Shown: positions 11,295-22,286, counted from the stretch's first letter. The stretch: DNA of 64,000 bases from Cranoglanis bouderius (GCA_023630585.1 CM042566.1:15886754-15950753), one strand, 5' to 3'. Translations and numbers: made by a program. Notes: generated from the sequence alone by a model not told the origin.

Positions 11295-11722
11295 CTATGT
11301 GCTATGCTGCAAGAAATGAGAGCAGCACCTTTCCACGTGGGATGGGCTAGCCTTGCCCACAAAACAATTATCTATAAAGCCCACATTGTTTTCGGAGCAC
11401 CACCTGGACATCCAGCTGTTCCGCAACCACAACCTGCTATAAGCTACATCACCATGCTGCATTGGATGGAGGCAGAGCATACTACTGCATTGGATATTCC
11501 CTTCACTAATTGACACACCTCTACAGTGTTACTCTTAGTAGCCTCTGACTGACTGAAGGTGTATATCATTAGCTTCTATATGAAAAACTACCTTTGAAAC
11601 ATATGATTGCCTAAGACCCTTTGTTTACTTGCTATGTCCCAGTATACACCTAACTAGTGCAGCAGGTGCCCCATAAAGGCCTAGCTAATTTCCCGTGCCT
11701 TAAGATAGAGTCTCCTATAACC
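11295..11722 (-). pseudogene. LINE ORF1: SGNH-esterase domain, C-terminal side of the solo-LTR insertion
   Basis: On the minus strand from the insertion point the reading is VIGDSILRHGKLA. It contains the GDS block that gives SGNH hydrolases their nucleophile serine. A later stretch reads SRWCSENNVGFIDN, resembling another conserved block of LINE ORF1 esterases. The intervening part carries stops. The domain is known from ORF1 of CR1- and L2-type LINEs. The upstream half is at 13478-13842. Confidence 0.65.
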
Positions 11723-13473
11723 TGTAACGTCTGAACGTATCAAATTGATTTCTGAATCAGCCTGGATCTAGCAAAGAAGTTTCTCTGTGTCCTTGAGCCA
11801 TGAATCCTTATCTAACCTCTTGTCCAGATACCATTGGAATGCGGACAGGGGACACGACCCCCCTCTTCAGACACACATACACACAAACACACACACACAA
11901 AGCACACACCCGTGCACACACACAATGTAAGAATCTCTTTTGAATGTAACATGTAATTATATGTAATTATTCGATATCCAAATAGTGTGATGTTTTTTTG
12001 TTTTGCATATATTGTGTGTTTATGTAACTTAACCATAATGATTTTAGATAGTCTTAACTTAGGATATTATTTTAAATGTCTGTAACCATGTTTTACTTGT
12101 AATATTCTTTATAAGTCCATCGAATTTGGTATGTAGTTAATCGTCTCGAGCTACCCTGATTGATTATGCATATCATATTGCAATGGGATACATTATTTCA
12201 TGCTTTTTCTTAATTTCACACGTAATACAGTTTAAACCGGCTCTTCCCTGGACATGCAAATTCGGGTCTGAGACCAGACAAAGAGAGTTCATCCCGCCAA
12301 CAAATCCAACTTCCTGATTGGCCCATAGCCCAAAGAGGCATGTGTGTTGGTGTTGTCTTTAAAACAACACCACACTTTGAAACCTCTCTCGTCTTCTCTT
12401 ACTCTTCACTCACTTCTTCAACTGTTCACTTCAACTTGACACTCTTCCGGTTTCTCTCCCCTGGGGCCACGTGCCCCGGGAAGAGGAAGCCAGGATCACT
12501 CTCTCCCGGACAAAAGATGCAACCGCCTCACGGCCCACACCTTTTCAAATGGCACGACGAACCAGCGAACTCTACACGACCTCGTGCGAACTGTCAAACC
12601 GAAGCCATGCAAGTATAGTAAATGGATCTATATCTGCGTTTAAGATTGTACCCCTGTTTACAGGAGATTTAAGTTCGTTGCTGGTTTTGAAAAAGGCTAA
12701 TTAGTTGTGTTTTTGTCTGCCATTCCCATTTATTTCATTACTTTCTCTCTATACCTTCTCTTTCCTTGTATATAGATGTACATATGTATGTTTTGCTTAG
12801 AGTTAGTCGTGTGTATCCATAGTTACATCTAGTTATTAAAATCTATTATCCCACGCTTGATTTGTCTGTTTTGGTCACGTGATAGAGTCAATTCTACGCT
12901 GCATAAGACCTGTTCTAATTTTAATAACAAAATTCTTTGGATACCCGCTCTGGAAACGGAGATTTCCTTTCTGGCCAGAAGGATAAACTCCCTCTTTAGA
13001 GTTCATAATTCTAAACTAGATTACAGCTAATCCTAAAAGCTGATCTAGACCACATACATAGTCATAATTAATTATAATCTGTTGTAGTTAATTATCTATA
13101 TGTATATGTGCACATACATGAATTCCTTTCATGGCTGATATATATTTATAACTGGTCACAACACGCGTTGATTAGATATATAGATATATTTCACGCCATT
13201 CAAGCTAATTCCATATATAAATTGGAGAGTACATTTAAATGTGTTAAACATCTTTTAATTCGTTACATTAATTGTAACTGGTGGAGAATATTTTTAAATG
13301 TTGCAGATTCATCCGATTTACTACATATTCTGGTAGATAATGCAGGCATGCTTTAAAACTCGTCTCCTTTAAAAAGGTGCGTTGAATCCAAGCGTGCGCT
13401 TCTGTTTCGTTTTTCATGTTTAAAGTTGATCCATTACATTATTCTGGTGGAAAGAATAATGCTAGTAATTACA
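11723..13473 (+). mobile_element. Solo LTR (relative of the endogenous retrovirus LTR)
   Basis: It starts TGTAACGT and ends ATTACA, with the 4-bp duplication aacc on both sides (11719-11722, 13474-13477). Its order matches the LTRs at 28943 and 39651: an early tctagcaaagaa, a CA-rich stretch, a TATA-like tctttaaaac, a CT-rich start region, gttattaaaatc, ggccagaagga and gattagatatatagatatat. It is clearly diverged, so it is older than the provirus. It inserted in LINE ORF1. Recombination between two LTRs would explain the loss of the internal region. Confidence 0.8.
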
Positions 13474-13477
13474 AACC

Positions 13478-13842
13478 AGAGCTCTTTCATGTTCCTCAGC
13501 GGATGCTACACTGAAGAGAGCAAACCTGTTAGACACGCAGAGAGGAGTGGTACGACTGTGGGCAAGCCTTATTGTTAGCTCTGGCTTTGCAATTATGCCG
13601 CCGAGTCGTCACCCATTCGCCCCGCTGTGAGGGCTCTAATGCTGGAGTTGGAAATTGCTAACTCTCCCTAAGGCATCCAGACTTTCCCCGAAAGAAACTA
13701 TGCTGCTCTCACTCTCACTAACCCTCTCTAGAGTCTGGATGCGCACCTCTAATGTTGCAATCTTCTCCATCAGAGAGCTAACTAATATACACTTATCACA
13801 AATAAAGCTTTTACTAACGACAGAGGAAGAATGGCTAAACAT
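13478..13842 (-). pseudogene. LINE ORF1: N-terminal CxxC/coiled-coil part
   Basis: ATG at 13842 starts a frame with FICDKCILV (a CxxC pair), then a heptad-like helix (LMEKIATLEVRIQTLERV). A stop at 13636 breaks the frame. Further shifted pieces lead to AEEHERAL directly at the solo LTR boundary, where the esterase continues on the other side. This layout (zinc-ribbon-like start, short coiled coil, esterase) is what I know of ORF1 in fish L2/CR1-type LINEs. Confidence 0.65.
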
Positions 13843-13861
13843 CCTGCACTCAACACACTGA

Positions 13862-14334
13862 ACAAACTGTATGTTTGCCTTGTTGAGTGTTTAACATACC
13901 TTAGAAGACGATATTATTTTAGACAGATCCGACATGGATTGCCTCTGTTTGCTGTCTTTAATCAAGAAAAACAAAAGCATTTTTTGAAAAAAATTAAAAT
14001 ATGGCAGAAGAGGAAAGTGAAAAATACAACAAATTAAAATAATATCACAAAATTATTGATGAAAATGAAAAAAACATGGTATGTTGATACAGGCAATGAA
14101 CTTTTGGCAAACGATTCAAAACCAGGACCTACATGACAGGAACTACCTGTTTTACATAAATTAAAACACTTTGTAAAAAAAAAAAATGCTGCCTGTCCCT
14201 TACACTGTGAGGACAGAGGTAGAGGTAAAAATTTTAGGATTGCACATTTTAGTTTAATTTTGTGACTGTCAAGTATAAATGCCATTTTCATAACAACCTG
14301 TTTGTAAGCAATGCAAAATAGAAGCTCTTACTGA
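13862..14334. other. Non-coding stretch, nothing recognised
   Basis: AT-rich sequence with a poly-A run at about 14176-14187. No terminal repeats and no convincing open frame. Confidence 0.4.
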
Positions 14335-14525
14335 GAAATGCAGCACCTGAATTTCACCAAGCATCACTAGAACTACAGCTGGCATTAGGTTTTGAGGTCA
14401 GATGAGACCAGAAACATTTTGGGGACAAACAAACAAATGGGGACTACATACAAGGAGAAACACCTGATCCCCACTGTAAAATATGTTGGTGGATTGTTTA
14501 TGTGTCCGCATGGAACAATCATGGA
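14335..14525 (+). pseudogene. Tc1-like transposase fragment
   Basis: Phrases aatttcaccaagcatcacta, gaggtcagatgagaccagaa and cacctgatccccactgtaaa follow the order of a Tc1 transposase catalytic region. They include the SDET-type first acid area and a later GG-containing strand. Both ends are missing. The fragment abuts the gag-like element at about 14526. Confidence 0.5.
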
Positions 14526-15700
14526 TCTCCCTGTGGATCTCCAGTGGCTATAGCAGTGTAGCCAGGTTTGTGGAACTTTTGTTTGTGTTCAGGTGTCCAG
14601 ATTTCAAACCCGACCTTAAAAAATTCCTAGGGAGAGCCAGCTTGAGGGTCAAACCCATTTGGCCATTTACCAACTACTATGAAAGGAACGCTGGAGACTT
14701 ATCCTCTTCTTTGAGGTCCAGCAGGTGGCCTCCACAGCCCAGCTCCAGCCAGAGGCTGAAAGGGCAGCCTACTTCCCTGCAGCGCTCCCTCCTGAGGTCA
14801 ACATGCTGACCCCACTCCTATAGCTCCAGACCAACAAGGTGGTCTCACCCCCCGAGCTCCAGCCAGAAGTCAATGTGGTGACCTCATCCCCAGAGCTCCA
14901 GGCAAAGGTCAACAAGGTGGTCTCCCCTGCCAAGCTCCAGCCCGAGGTCAATGTTGCAACCTCACTTCCAGAGCTCCAGCCTGAGACCAACCACCTCATC
15001 TCTAGAGCCCCAGTTGGAGTTTTTTCCTGCTGTGCTCCGGTTCCTGCTAGAGGCCAATGGCACAGAACCCCAAGTTCTGTTCCTGCCAGAGGCCAATGGC
15101 GCAGCCTCCCATGCCATGCTCATGCCAGAGGCCAACAAGATGGCAAACCAAGCCCTGTTCACGCCTGAGGCCAACGAGAGGCCAACTGAGGCCAGTGATG
15201 AGGTTGCCCAAGTGCTGCTCCAGCTAGAAGCCGAGGGCACAGCCTCCCAAGTTCTGTTTCTACTAGAGGCCGATGGCATGGCCTCCCAAATTCTATTCCT
15301 ACCAGAGGCCATGGCACGGCCTCCCAAGTTCTGTTCCTGCCAGAGTCCGACAGCGTGTCCTCCCATCCCATGCTCAAGCCAGAGGCTGATGAGATGGCCT
15401 ACCAAGCCCTGCTCATGCCTGAGGCCGACGAGATGGCTTCCCTTGCCATGCTCGTGCCAGAGGCTGACGCCGTGGCCTCCCATGCCATTCTCAAGCCAGA
15501 GGCTGATAAGACGACCTACCAAGACCTGCCAACAAGACGGCTGCCATCGGCCTCAGACAGGAGCATTGCCTGTGAGGCCGTCTCTTCAGCCTCTGGCTTG
15601 AGCATGGCATGGGAGGGCATTTTTCTGATAACGTGGCCTCCCAAGACCAGCTCATACCAGAGGCCGAAGGCACAGCCTCCCAAGCCTGGTTCCCACCCAA
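14526..15700 (+). pseudogene. Gag-like fragment followed by PEL/PEA repeat tail
   Basis: The start reads ARFVELLFVFRCPDFKPDLK followed by KFLGRASL, aligning with the C-terminal gag piece of copies B and C. The tail first repeats units such as [13 protein letters not shown] (about 14840-15000). It then changes to a longer unit with PEAN/PEAD spaced by about 17 residues (15010-15530). A stop at 14821 and frame changes break it. Because the repeat is strongly periodic, several other frames on both strands also stay open; these are not taken as genes. No zinc finger is present, unlike copy B. Confidence 0.55.
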
Positions 15701-16060
15701 TCACCCTGGCGATTATGTCCCAGCCCAGCCATCTGACCCTGGCAAGCCTGTCACCAACCCAGTGCCTGCTTCCTGCCAATATGCCCCATGTCTGCTTCCC
15801 AGCTCCTCTGGAAGAAGCCCACACCAAAGACAGTGTCTGCCTTGGGACTTTGGATCTTGTGTGGACATTTTGGGGGCAGGATCGCTGGGGTGAGTATTTT
15901 GGGGTGTTTCGGGAGGGGGACCCTTGTACCCAAAAAAAGAGGGGGGGGGGCTCTTTTTGGGGCCTTACGTTTTTGTATCTGTCTGCCTGCACTTCTAATA
16001 AAGTCTTTTACAGCACTTTCATCCTCCTCACCTTGCAATACAAAACACTTTATGGAAGCT
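14526..16060 (+). mobile_element. Gag-only LTR element, copy A (5' LTR missing)
   Basis: The copy holds a gag-like piece and a long repeat-coding tail, then a purine tract (15932-15951, A/G run). A truncated LTR-like end with AATAAA at 15997-16002 and the phrase gtctgcctgcacttctaata closes it. The tail's wording (gagctccagccagaggtcaa) is shared with copy B at 22-24 kb. No 5' LTR was found; a Tc1 fragment lies there instead. Confidence 0.6.
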
Positions 16061-16075
16061 TTATTATACATACAG

Positions 16076-16853
16076 GCCTGTGTTTTGTCTGATTCCTTCA
16101 ATTCCTTCAATTTTTAGAGAAAACTTTCTCTAAAAAAAAATCTCCTGTCCCTGTGATCTAGATCAACTTCTAGATAAGCTGCCTAACAACCAATATCAAC
16201 CACCTTCCTATATCTCCCCTGTCCCCTAAATATATGAGACCCATAATAAACTAGATAGCTTCAAACATAGATGACAAATAATGAGAAAGTAATAATTAAA
16301 AAAAAAAAAACTAATATTCTACCCCCCCCATTAAATAATTAATAATCTAAATAAAGATAAGGAAAAACATAAATATATAAGTGATAATAAAGTGATAAAC
16401 GAATGTATGGTTACACTTTATGGAGAGTAAGTTCTAAAAACATTAGAAGGCAATTGCATTGATACAGCATTAAACAACTGATTATATAAAAATATTATTA
16501 AATGTGAATAAATGATTAAAGTGGGAAATAATTAAATGCTGGGTGTGGTTAAATATCGGGATAATAATGGAGAATAATAACTTTCACTTTCAGTTACAGA
16601 TCATTGTTAACCACTGTCTGTTATAATGGATCAATATGTCTTCTATCAAGATTTCTCAATATGTCTTCTATCAAGATTTCTCAATATGTCTTCTATCAAG
16701 ATTTCTACCACTCTCAAAAAATGACAGTTTTAATGGACACAACTGTTCCTGTCTACTGATCTCTAAGTCTTAGTACTCTAGTATGTTCACACTCAGTTGC
16801 AATAACTGTAAGTGCTAACCTCTTATACATTATTTGACATACTGGTTTGGACA
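16076..16853. other. AT-rich non-coding stretch with a 25-bp triple tandem repeat
   Basis: Nothing coding is seen. A 25-bp unit (tcaatatgtcttctatcaag plus atttc) is repeated three times without change at 16631-16705. Confidence 0.6.
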
Positions 16854-17019
16854 TACAGTTGAGGTCATAAGTTTACATATACCTTGCAGTATCTGCAAAA
16901 TGTTAATAATAATAAATTTTAAAAAAGAAAATAAGAGAGATCATTAATATTGCATTTTGTTTTTTTAGTACTGCCCTGAATAAGCTATTTCACATAACAG
17001 ATGTTTACATTATCTTCTA

Positions 17020-17408
17020 CATTATCAAGTCAATACAAAAAACATTTTAGATTCCCAAACATTAGTCTTCTAGCAGAAAATTAAATGTTACAGAAAAATG
17101 TTTTCAGACAAAAAACACAATGAAGGCTGCTGGGTTTTGCTGCAAAAATAAGAAGCAAGTGTGAAAGTCAAAGTCTCCAGAATAACTGTGTCTGGTTCTG
17201 CAAGATGCTCAGTAAAATTTACCAGTTAATATCCTTTTTTTATTTTTTTTTATTTTGTCAAACCAAATATTGACTTCGTTTCATTTACTACTGTTTACTG
17301 CTCTTTACTGTATTTTTTTTAATGTTGAAACATTTAATTTCATTATTTTGAAGGCATCTTTGCTCTACAGCATTTCTTTGCATGTGCCTAAAACTTGTGC
17401 ACAGTACT
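17020..17408. mobile_element. Non-autonomous inverted-repeat element (copy 2 of 3), inverted and truncated
   Basis: It reads as the reverse complement of much of 42199-42702, including gaaggctgctgggttttgct and the terminus gtgcacagtacta. The other terminus is missing. Confidence 0.6.
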
Positions 17409-17741
17409 AGACTTGAGTAACATTTTGGAAAAAAAAAAAAAAACTTTTAAGAGTAGGTTTAACTGGCGATATTTATACTCTTCCTCAAGTTCATTTTTAA
17501 TCACAGCAATGTACTTTTACTTCGCTACATTCAATGGCGTTCCTCCATTACTGTTAAATGTTAATGAATATATGTACAGTAGTTTTAATAATTAATTTAT
17601 ATCACATATAAATAGGTCACAAATCTCGCGTTACACTGCAGTGGTCTGAATGCAGATGCAACAACTGCTCACTTTTTTAGCGGCTCAGTTCGGGAAGATA
17701 ATGACCAAAGAGGGAGAAGAAGTGAGCGTCGGAGGGAGGAC

Positions 17742-17765
17742 ACACACATGCACATGCACACACAT

Positions 17766-17810
<45 letters not shown>

Positions 17811-17815
17811 CTCAC
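17742..17815. repeat. (CA)n microsatellite
   Basis: Imperfect then perfect CA dinucleotide repeat with some catgca interruptions at the left. Confidence 0.9.
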
Positions 17816-17989
17816 TCTCTCTCTACACACACTTTCTCTTCTGTTCTGTTCCATAGTCTGTTCTTTTGTTCTCTGTTGTCTTGTTTAAATGCAGGTGCTC
17901 ACAAGTATGTGTTGTTAATATGTTATGAAAATAAAGTCAGTCTGGGAAAATGTACTCGAGTAAAATGTTTGGCTACTCTACCCACCTCT

Positions 17990-18301
17990 GGGAATGGGCT
18001 AAAACTCCCCCAAGCCGATTTGCAGGACTGATCAACAGTTACCAGAATTGTTTATTTGCAGTTACAAGGAGGTCACACCAGATACTGAAAGCAAAGGTTC
18101 ACATACTTTTGCCACTCACTGATATGTAATATTGGATCATTTTCCTCAATAAATAAATGACCAAGTATAATATTTTTGTCTCATTTATTTAATTGGATTC
18201 TCGTTGTCTACTTTCAGGACTTGTGTGAAAATCTGATGATGTTTTAGGTGCAGAAATATAGAAAGTTCTAAAGGGTTCACAAACTTTCAAGCACCACTGT
18301 A
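17990..18301 (+). mobile_element. 3' end of another Tc1-like element
   Basis: Transposase C-terminal wording (gcaggactgatcaacagtta) leads into a terminal repeat ending ctttcaagcaccactgta at 18301. The 5' part is absent. Confidence 0.55.
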
Positions 18302-18408
18302 AATAAAAAACAAAATGCTATTTTATGATCCCTCTTATTTATTTTATTATTAACATTTTCCAGATTCTGCAAGGTATATGTAAACTTATGACCACAACTG
18401 TATGTATA

Positions 18409-18607
18409 ATAGGTGATGATTTGCCAAAATTATGTGGACACCTGACCTACCACACCCATATGTGCTTATTATAGATCCCATTATAGATTTAGTCCCCCTT
18501 CGCTGTTGTAATATCTGTGTACATCAACCTTTGTGGCATTAGTTTGGGGAACGCCCACATATGGGTGTGAAGGTCAGGTGTCCACATACTTTTGGCCATA
18601 TAGTGTA
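18409..18607. mobile_element. Short MITE with long inverted ends
   Basis: The left end tatgtggacacctgacc and right end ggtcaggtgtccacatac are inverted. A second inverted pair, acacccatatgtg and cacatatgggtgt, lies inside. The right terminus cttttggccatatagtgta is intact; the left one is worn. No coding. Confidence 0.75.
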
Positions 18608-18799
18608 CTTAACTCTAGGCATGAGTTGGAATAGCAGAAGTAACTCTAAAGAAATTAAATAATGTTACTCAGTAATATTACTTGAAATGTTAGTGAAATT
18701 GGCATCTTCTTTTTTTCTGGCATGTTGCACCACATAGAACCAAGCATGTGCATGCCTTTTAGGGGGAGGTCCCAAATTACTTCACCCAACCAACTTTAT

Positions 18800-19520
18800 G
18801 TTTTATCGCTTGTTTTCCTCAAATGGCACTTCAACCAATTTCATGTGTGGCAGGATGGTTTGCCTTGGTTTGGAGTCCGTGACTAGCAGGATTTGGAAAG
18901 GTCCTTCAAACATGGGTTCTGGTGGTGTTTACAGATGCTGGGGCTTAGCGATAAGAGCCCCCTGTCCTAGAACGAGGCTATGTCCACTGCGCCAGATATG
19001 CATCTGTCGTTATTTGAGAACAGTACTTTAGCAGTGTATCACTAGACAGGTGAACATCAGCAGTACGCAAGTCAGTTGTCCCTGACATTGGTTTGCCTGT
19101 GAAGATCTCATATGGGCTAAGCCCAGTGTTATTATTGTGGGTAGCTCTTATATTGCATAGCACAATATGGAGTGCATCTGGCCATGGGAGACCCTCTTGT
19201 TGCATTTTGGAAAGTCTGTATTTGATGGTATAGTTCACGCATTCCACTATTCCTGATAATTGAAGATGATGCAGTTAATGAAGTTTACACTCCACTCCCA
19301 TCATACAGCACACTTCTTGGCAGACTGTTCCCATAAAATGACTCCATGGTCATTCATGGTCTGAGTCCATGGTCTCTGGGACTCTCCAGTGTGGGAAAAG
19401 ATCTTTCATGAGCCCCTTTGCAGAATGAGTAGCTGTAACTCTCCTTGTAGGGAAAGCTTCCACCCAACTTGAGAATTTCTCAACCAAGACTAATACTTAT
19501 GAATAACCATGCATGGCTAG
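18800..19520 (-). pseudogene. Retroviral integrase, decayed (older endogenous element)
   Basis: Integrase joins retroviral DNA to the host genome. On the minus strand the catalytic core is recognisable as VLVLVEKFSSWVEAF (first acid now Glu), MDSDHE (second acid) and GIVECVNYTIKYRLSKMQQE (third acid). Then follow TGLSPYEIFTGKPMSG and a C-terminal part with PMFEGPFQILL near 18890. Stops and shifts break every frame. Together with the RT at 19722-20310 it is the remains of a pol gene unlike the 29-41 kb provirus. No LTR could be assigned. Confidence 0.7.
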
Positions 19521-19721
19521 ATATGGCAGCAACTTTGCATGAGCTACAAACTTGTCTCTTTGCTTCCATAGCCAATGTCATTGTCCATACAGGACCATCA
19601 TGTAACCATTCATGTAACAGTCATGCTCATGAACTTAGAGAACAAAGGGTCTGTTGGTGCTTAGAATATGTAGGGCAAGCACTTGGCACAGAGCATGTTT
19701 GAGTTTTTCTAAGGCTTCCCA

Positions 19722-20310
19722 TTAAATGTCATTCAACTGCACTTTTTCATTGGGATCTTTCTTTCCCTTCAGCATGTCATTCAATGGTTGGTCGACAATG
19801 GTGTAGGAGTCTACCCATACCCTATTGAAGTTGCAAAGTCCCAGGAATAAATGTAACTCTTGGACTGTGGTGAGTGGTTTTGCTTCACAGGTTGCCTTTG
19901 TTCGATCGACAGTCATTTCATCTATTCCTTGTTTGATTTTCTGGCCCAGATAGATTAATTCCTTCTGACACAGCTGTGTCTTCGACAGACTAGCTTTGTG
20001 ACCTTTTTTTACCTGGAAGTCCAAGATTGTCAGCACATCTCCACCAATATGTTGTCAATATAATTTATGATGACTGATGATATTTCTGGTGCTTCCCTGA
20101 GGTGGTGGCAGAATGCTATGTGGAAAATTGTGCGACTCTTCTGAAGACCCTGGGGTAATGTGATCTAGGTGTATTGTTCTCCACTCACAGTGAATGCCAG
20201 CCAAGGTTGAGCATCTTTAGCCAGAAGCACAGACCAGAAACCATTTACCATGTCAATCACAGTAAATCAAAGTCAGGGGACTGTGTCTGTCCCTAAAAAT
20301 TTGCACTCCA
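19722..20310 (-). pseudogene. Retroviral reverse transcriptase, decayed
   Basis: Minus-strand pieces read VIDMVNGFWSVLLAKDAQPW, then TLPQGLQ, then the catalytic loop as YIDN (20051-20062) instead of the usual YxDD. Then comes a thumb region with LCQKELIYLGQKIKQG and ELHLFLGLCNFNR. Frames shift between pieces. The loss of the second catalytic Asp, plus stops, makes it dead. The RNase H part between this and the integrase is mostly absent. Confidence 0.7.
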
Positions 20311-20599
20311 AATTCCACAGTATTCCCCACAAACTGTGAAGCCTTGCTATAAACACTAAAGGGTTAACTTGCATGTGTCAGATTTATAACACTTTGCTCG
20401 CAGCTGATGGGTTTGAGTTGAGTTTGAGTTTTCTTACCTAGAATAAAACCTGCTCCAGAGCAGATTAGCCATGTAGTGTAAATTACCATGGCGATGAAAC
20501 CCACTAAAAACCAATCCACCTTGTTGAGACCGAAAAACCAGAGTTTGCTCAAACTAAACTCAAACTTACTTGGGTAGCCACCAAAACTGGCTTTGTGAA

Positions 20600-20830
20600 C
20601 ATGCCTCGGAGCATTACCAAGCCTTATTTGTTTCGTGTATGTTGGTTTTTGACTTATTGCCTGTTTATATATGCACATGTTTTGCCTCACCTAGTTTATA
20701 CAGTTTGTAGATCACCTGACCCCTGCCTGTTTCTGGATTTTGATTTTGCATTGTGTTTTGGATTTGTCTGGGCTTCTCTCTAAATAAAGCTTTTACTGTA
20801 ATTGCATCTGCCTCACCCTGCATTGCATGA
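20600..20830 (+). mobile_element. Partial LTR of the gag-only LTR-element family
   Basis: The order cacctgacccctgcctgttt, ggatttgtctgggcttctct, AATAAAGC and gcatctgcctcaccctgc mirrors the 3' half of the LTRs at 21828-22286 and 23974-24252. Confidence 0.5.
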
Positions 20831-20975
20831 CATACATCCTAAATTACAATGCAGTTTTTGCACTTGAATGTGCATTTTAATCTTAAAATCGACGAATATT
20901 CAAAGTTTGAATATTAATTTGACTGCCCTAAAGCAGATGAGAGGACAGAAGGCACAAATAGCTAAAATGTTTGCA

Positions 20976-21392
20976 TGTCAGGAATCTCACTGCATGCAGA
21001 AGCTCTCAGCATGCAGCAGGTGTTTTTGTTTTGTGATTCATGTCTTGTCTCCATCCCTGTCCTGTCATTGGTTGTCTGCCTCGTGTGTCGCACCTGTTTT
21101 CGGTTTACCTTTAAATAGTTTGCATATTTAAACCCTTGTATCTCTCTGTTCAGTGCTAAGTAATGTTTAGTGTTTTGCTGCCTCACTTTGCTGAAACTTT
21201 TGCTTCATGTTGCTATTGATCTAGTTCCATTTTCTTGTTTGTGTATTTTGGATTATCCCTGCTTTTGCTGTCTGCTGATTGCCTGACCTGTGCCTGTGTT
21301 CTGTTTACCGATTTTGATAAATGATTTGGATTTGTCTGCCTGCCTTTCAAATAAAGCGCTTAAACTGCATTTGCATCCATACTCGACAAACA
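20976..21392 (+). mobile_element. Solo LTR candidate of the same family
   Basis: It begins TGTCAGG and ends aaaca. It holds gtcttgtctccatccctgtc, a TTTAAATAG TATA-like box near 21111, and AATAAAGCGC near 21352. No clear target duplication was seen, so the boundaries are approximate. Confidence 0.5.
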
Positions 21393-21827
21393 TGACATTC
21401 ATTCTTATGTAACAAACACGCATGTAAACACAACGGGCAAGATTGAGGTCAGCAAAAATGATTGAAGTCATGTCCATATATTGTAGAATAAGTCGATAAA
21501 GTAATTATCGTGACAGGCCTAGATGTTGGACAGGCAGGTAATGTGTGATGATTCTCACCTGTGTGTGAATGTTGTTCAACTCTGAAGTCAATCTAGATTT
21601 GATATTGATGTTACAGGTTGTGTAATAAACACGGAGACTTGAATACAAGTGTCTGTTATTTTGAATGCCAGTCCAAAATAGAACATTCATGCTGTATTCT
21701 GCAGTCTATGCTTGCAATTGAAACAGTACATGAACTATATTTTGCTTCTTAACTAAAAACAATAAATGCCTATTCTCACTTTGTGCTTTTATGAATAGAG
21801 CTAAATTCTCATGGGTCTCTGCATGAT
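21393..21827. other. Non-coding stretch, nothing recognised
   Basis: No long open frame, terminal repeat or familiar repeat wording. Confidence 0.35.
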
Positions 21828-22286
21828 TGTTATGGGTTTCCCCTCACGCTGTGCTGTGCTGTCCTAAGCGCGAGCAGCACGCACTTCATTGACATTGACG
21901 TGTGTTTTGTTTTGATTTCTGTCCTGTCTCCACCCCTGTATTGTCATTGGTTCCTTCCTAATGTGTCTCAGCTATTTTGTTAACCACTATGATTACATTT
22001 GTTATTTAAACCCCTTGTGTGTCTTTGTTCGATGTGTAGTATTGTGAGTTCTGTGTGTTTCTGCCAGACCCGTACCAAACCTTTGATCTTGTTTTGCGCT
22101 TCATGGTTTTGATCCTGTTTTCATTTCCTCATTTCTATTGATTCCTGTTTTGCCTAGTTTAGCCTGTTTGCCGATCGCCTGACCCCTCACCTGTTTATGA
22201 CCACGTTTTTGCCTTTGGTTTTGTCTGCCTGTCTCTTTATAATAAAGCTCTTAAGTACATTTGCATCCGTCTCAACATCCATTACA
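21828..22286 (+). repeat. 5' LTR of copy B
   Basis: TG...CA ends, a CT-rich middle, AATAAAGC polyadenylation signal near 22239, and the end phrase catccattaca. The internal region starts tgacagaatactacgcc; the equivalent place after the copy C LTR reads taacagaatactccgcc. Confidence 0.65.

Larger units (their letters stand above)
6120..13842 (-). mobile_element. LINE of the esterase/APE type (L2/CR1-like), interrupted by three insertions
   Basis: Pieces of one non-LTR retrotransposon lie in order on the minus strand. They are the ORF1 N-terminus (13478-13842), ORF1 esterase (11295-11722), ORF2 endonuclease (10360-11170), RT start (about 8080-8680), 3' UTR (about 7557-8030) and a tail of aattg repeats (6120-6195). 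Between them sit a solo LTR (11723-13473) and two Tc1-like elements (8769-10225, 6196-7556). Most of the RT, including the catalytic aspartates, is deleted between the RT start and the 3' UTR. The copy is old and dead. The clade is inferred from the esterase in ORF1 and the APE endonuclease. Confidence 0.8.
16854..18402. mobile_element. Tc1-like element carcass with nested insertions
   Basis: Ends cagttgaggtcataagttta (16856) and the inverse acttatgaccacaactg (to 18400) are bounded by TA. Second inverted parts (accttgcagtatctgcaaaa and its inverse) confirm them. The original centre is replaced by another inverted-repeat element (17020-17408), a CA microsatellite and the 3' end of a different Tc1 (17990-18301). 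No transposase of its own remains. Confidence 0.7.

Noticed and set aside
14839..15992. Several long overlapping open frames on both strands
   Set aside because: They arise from a strongly periodic repeat whose unit length is a multiple of three; only the frame continuing the gag piece was kept.
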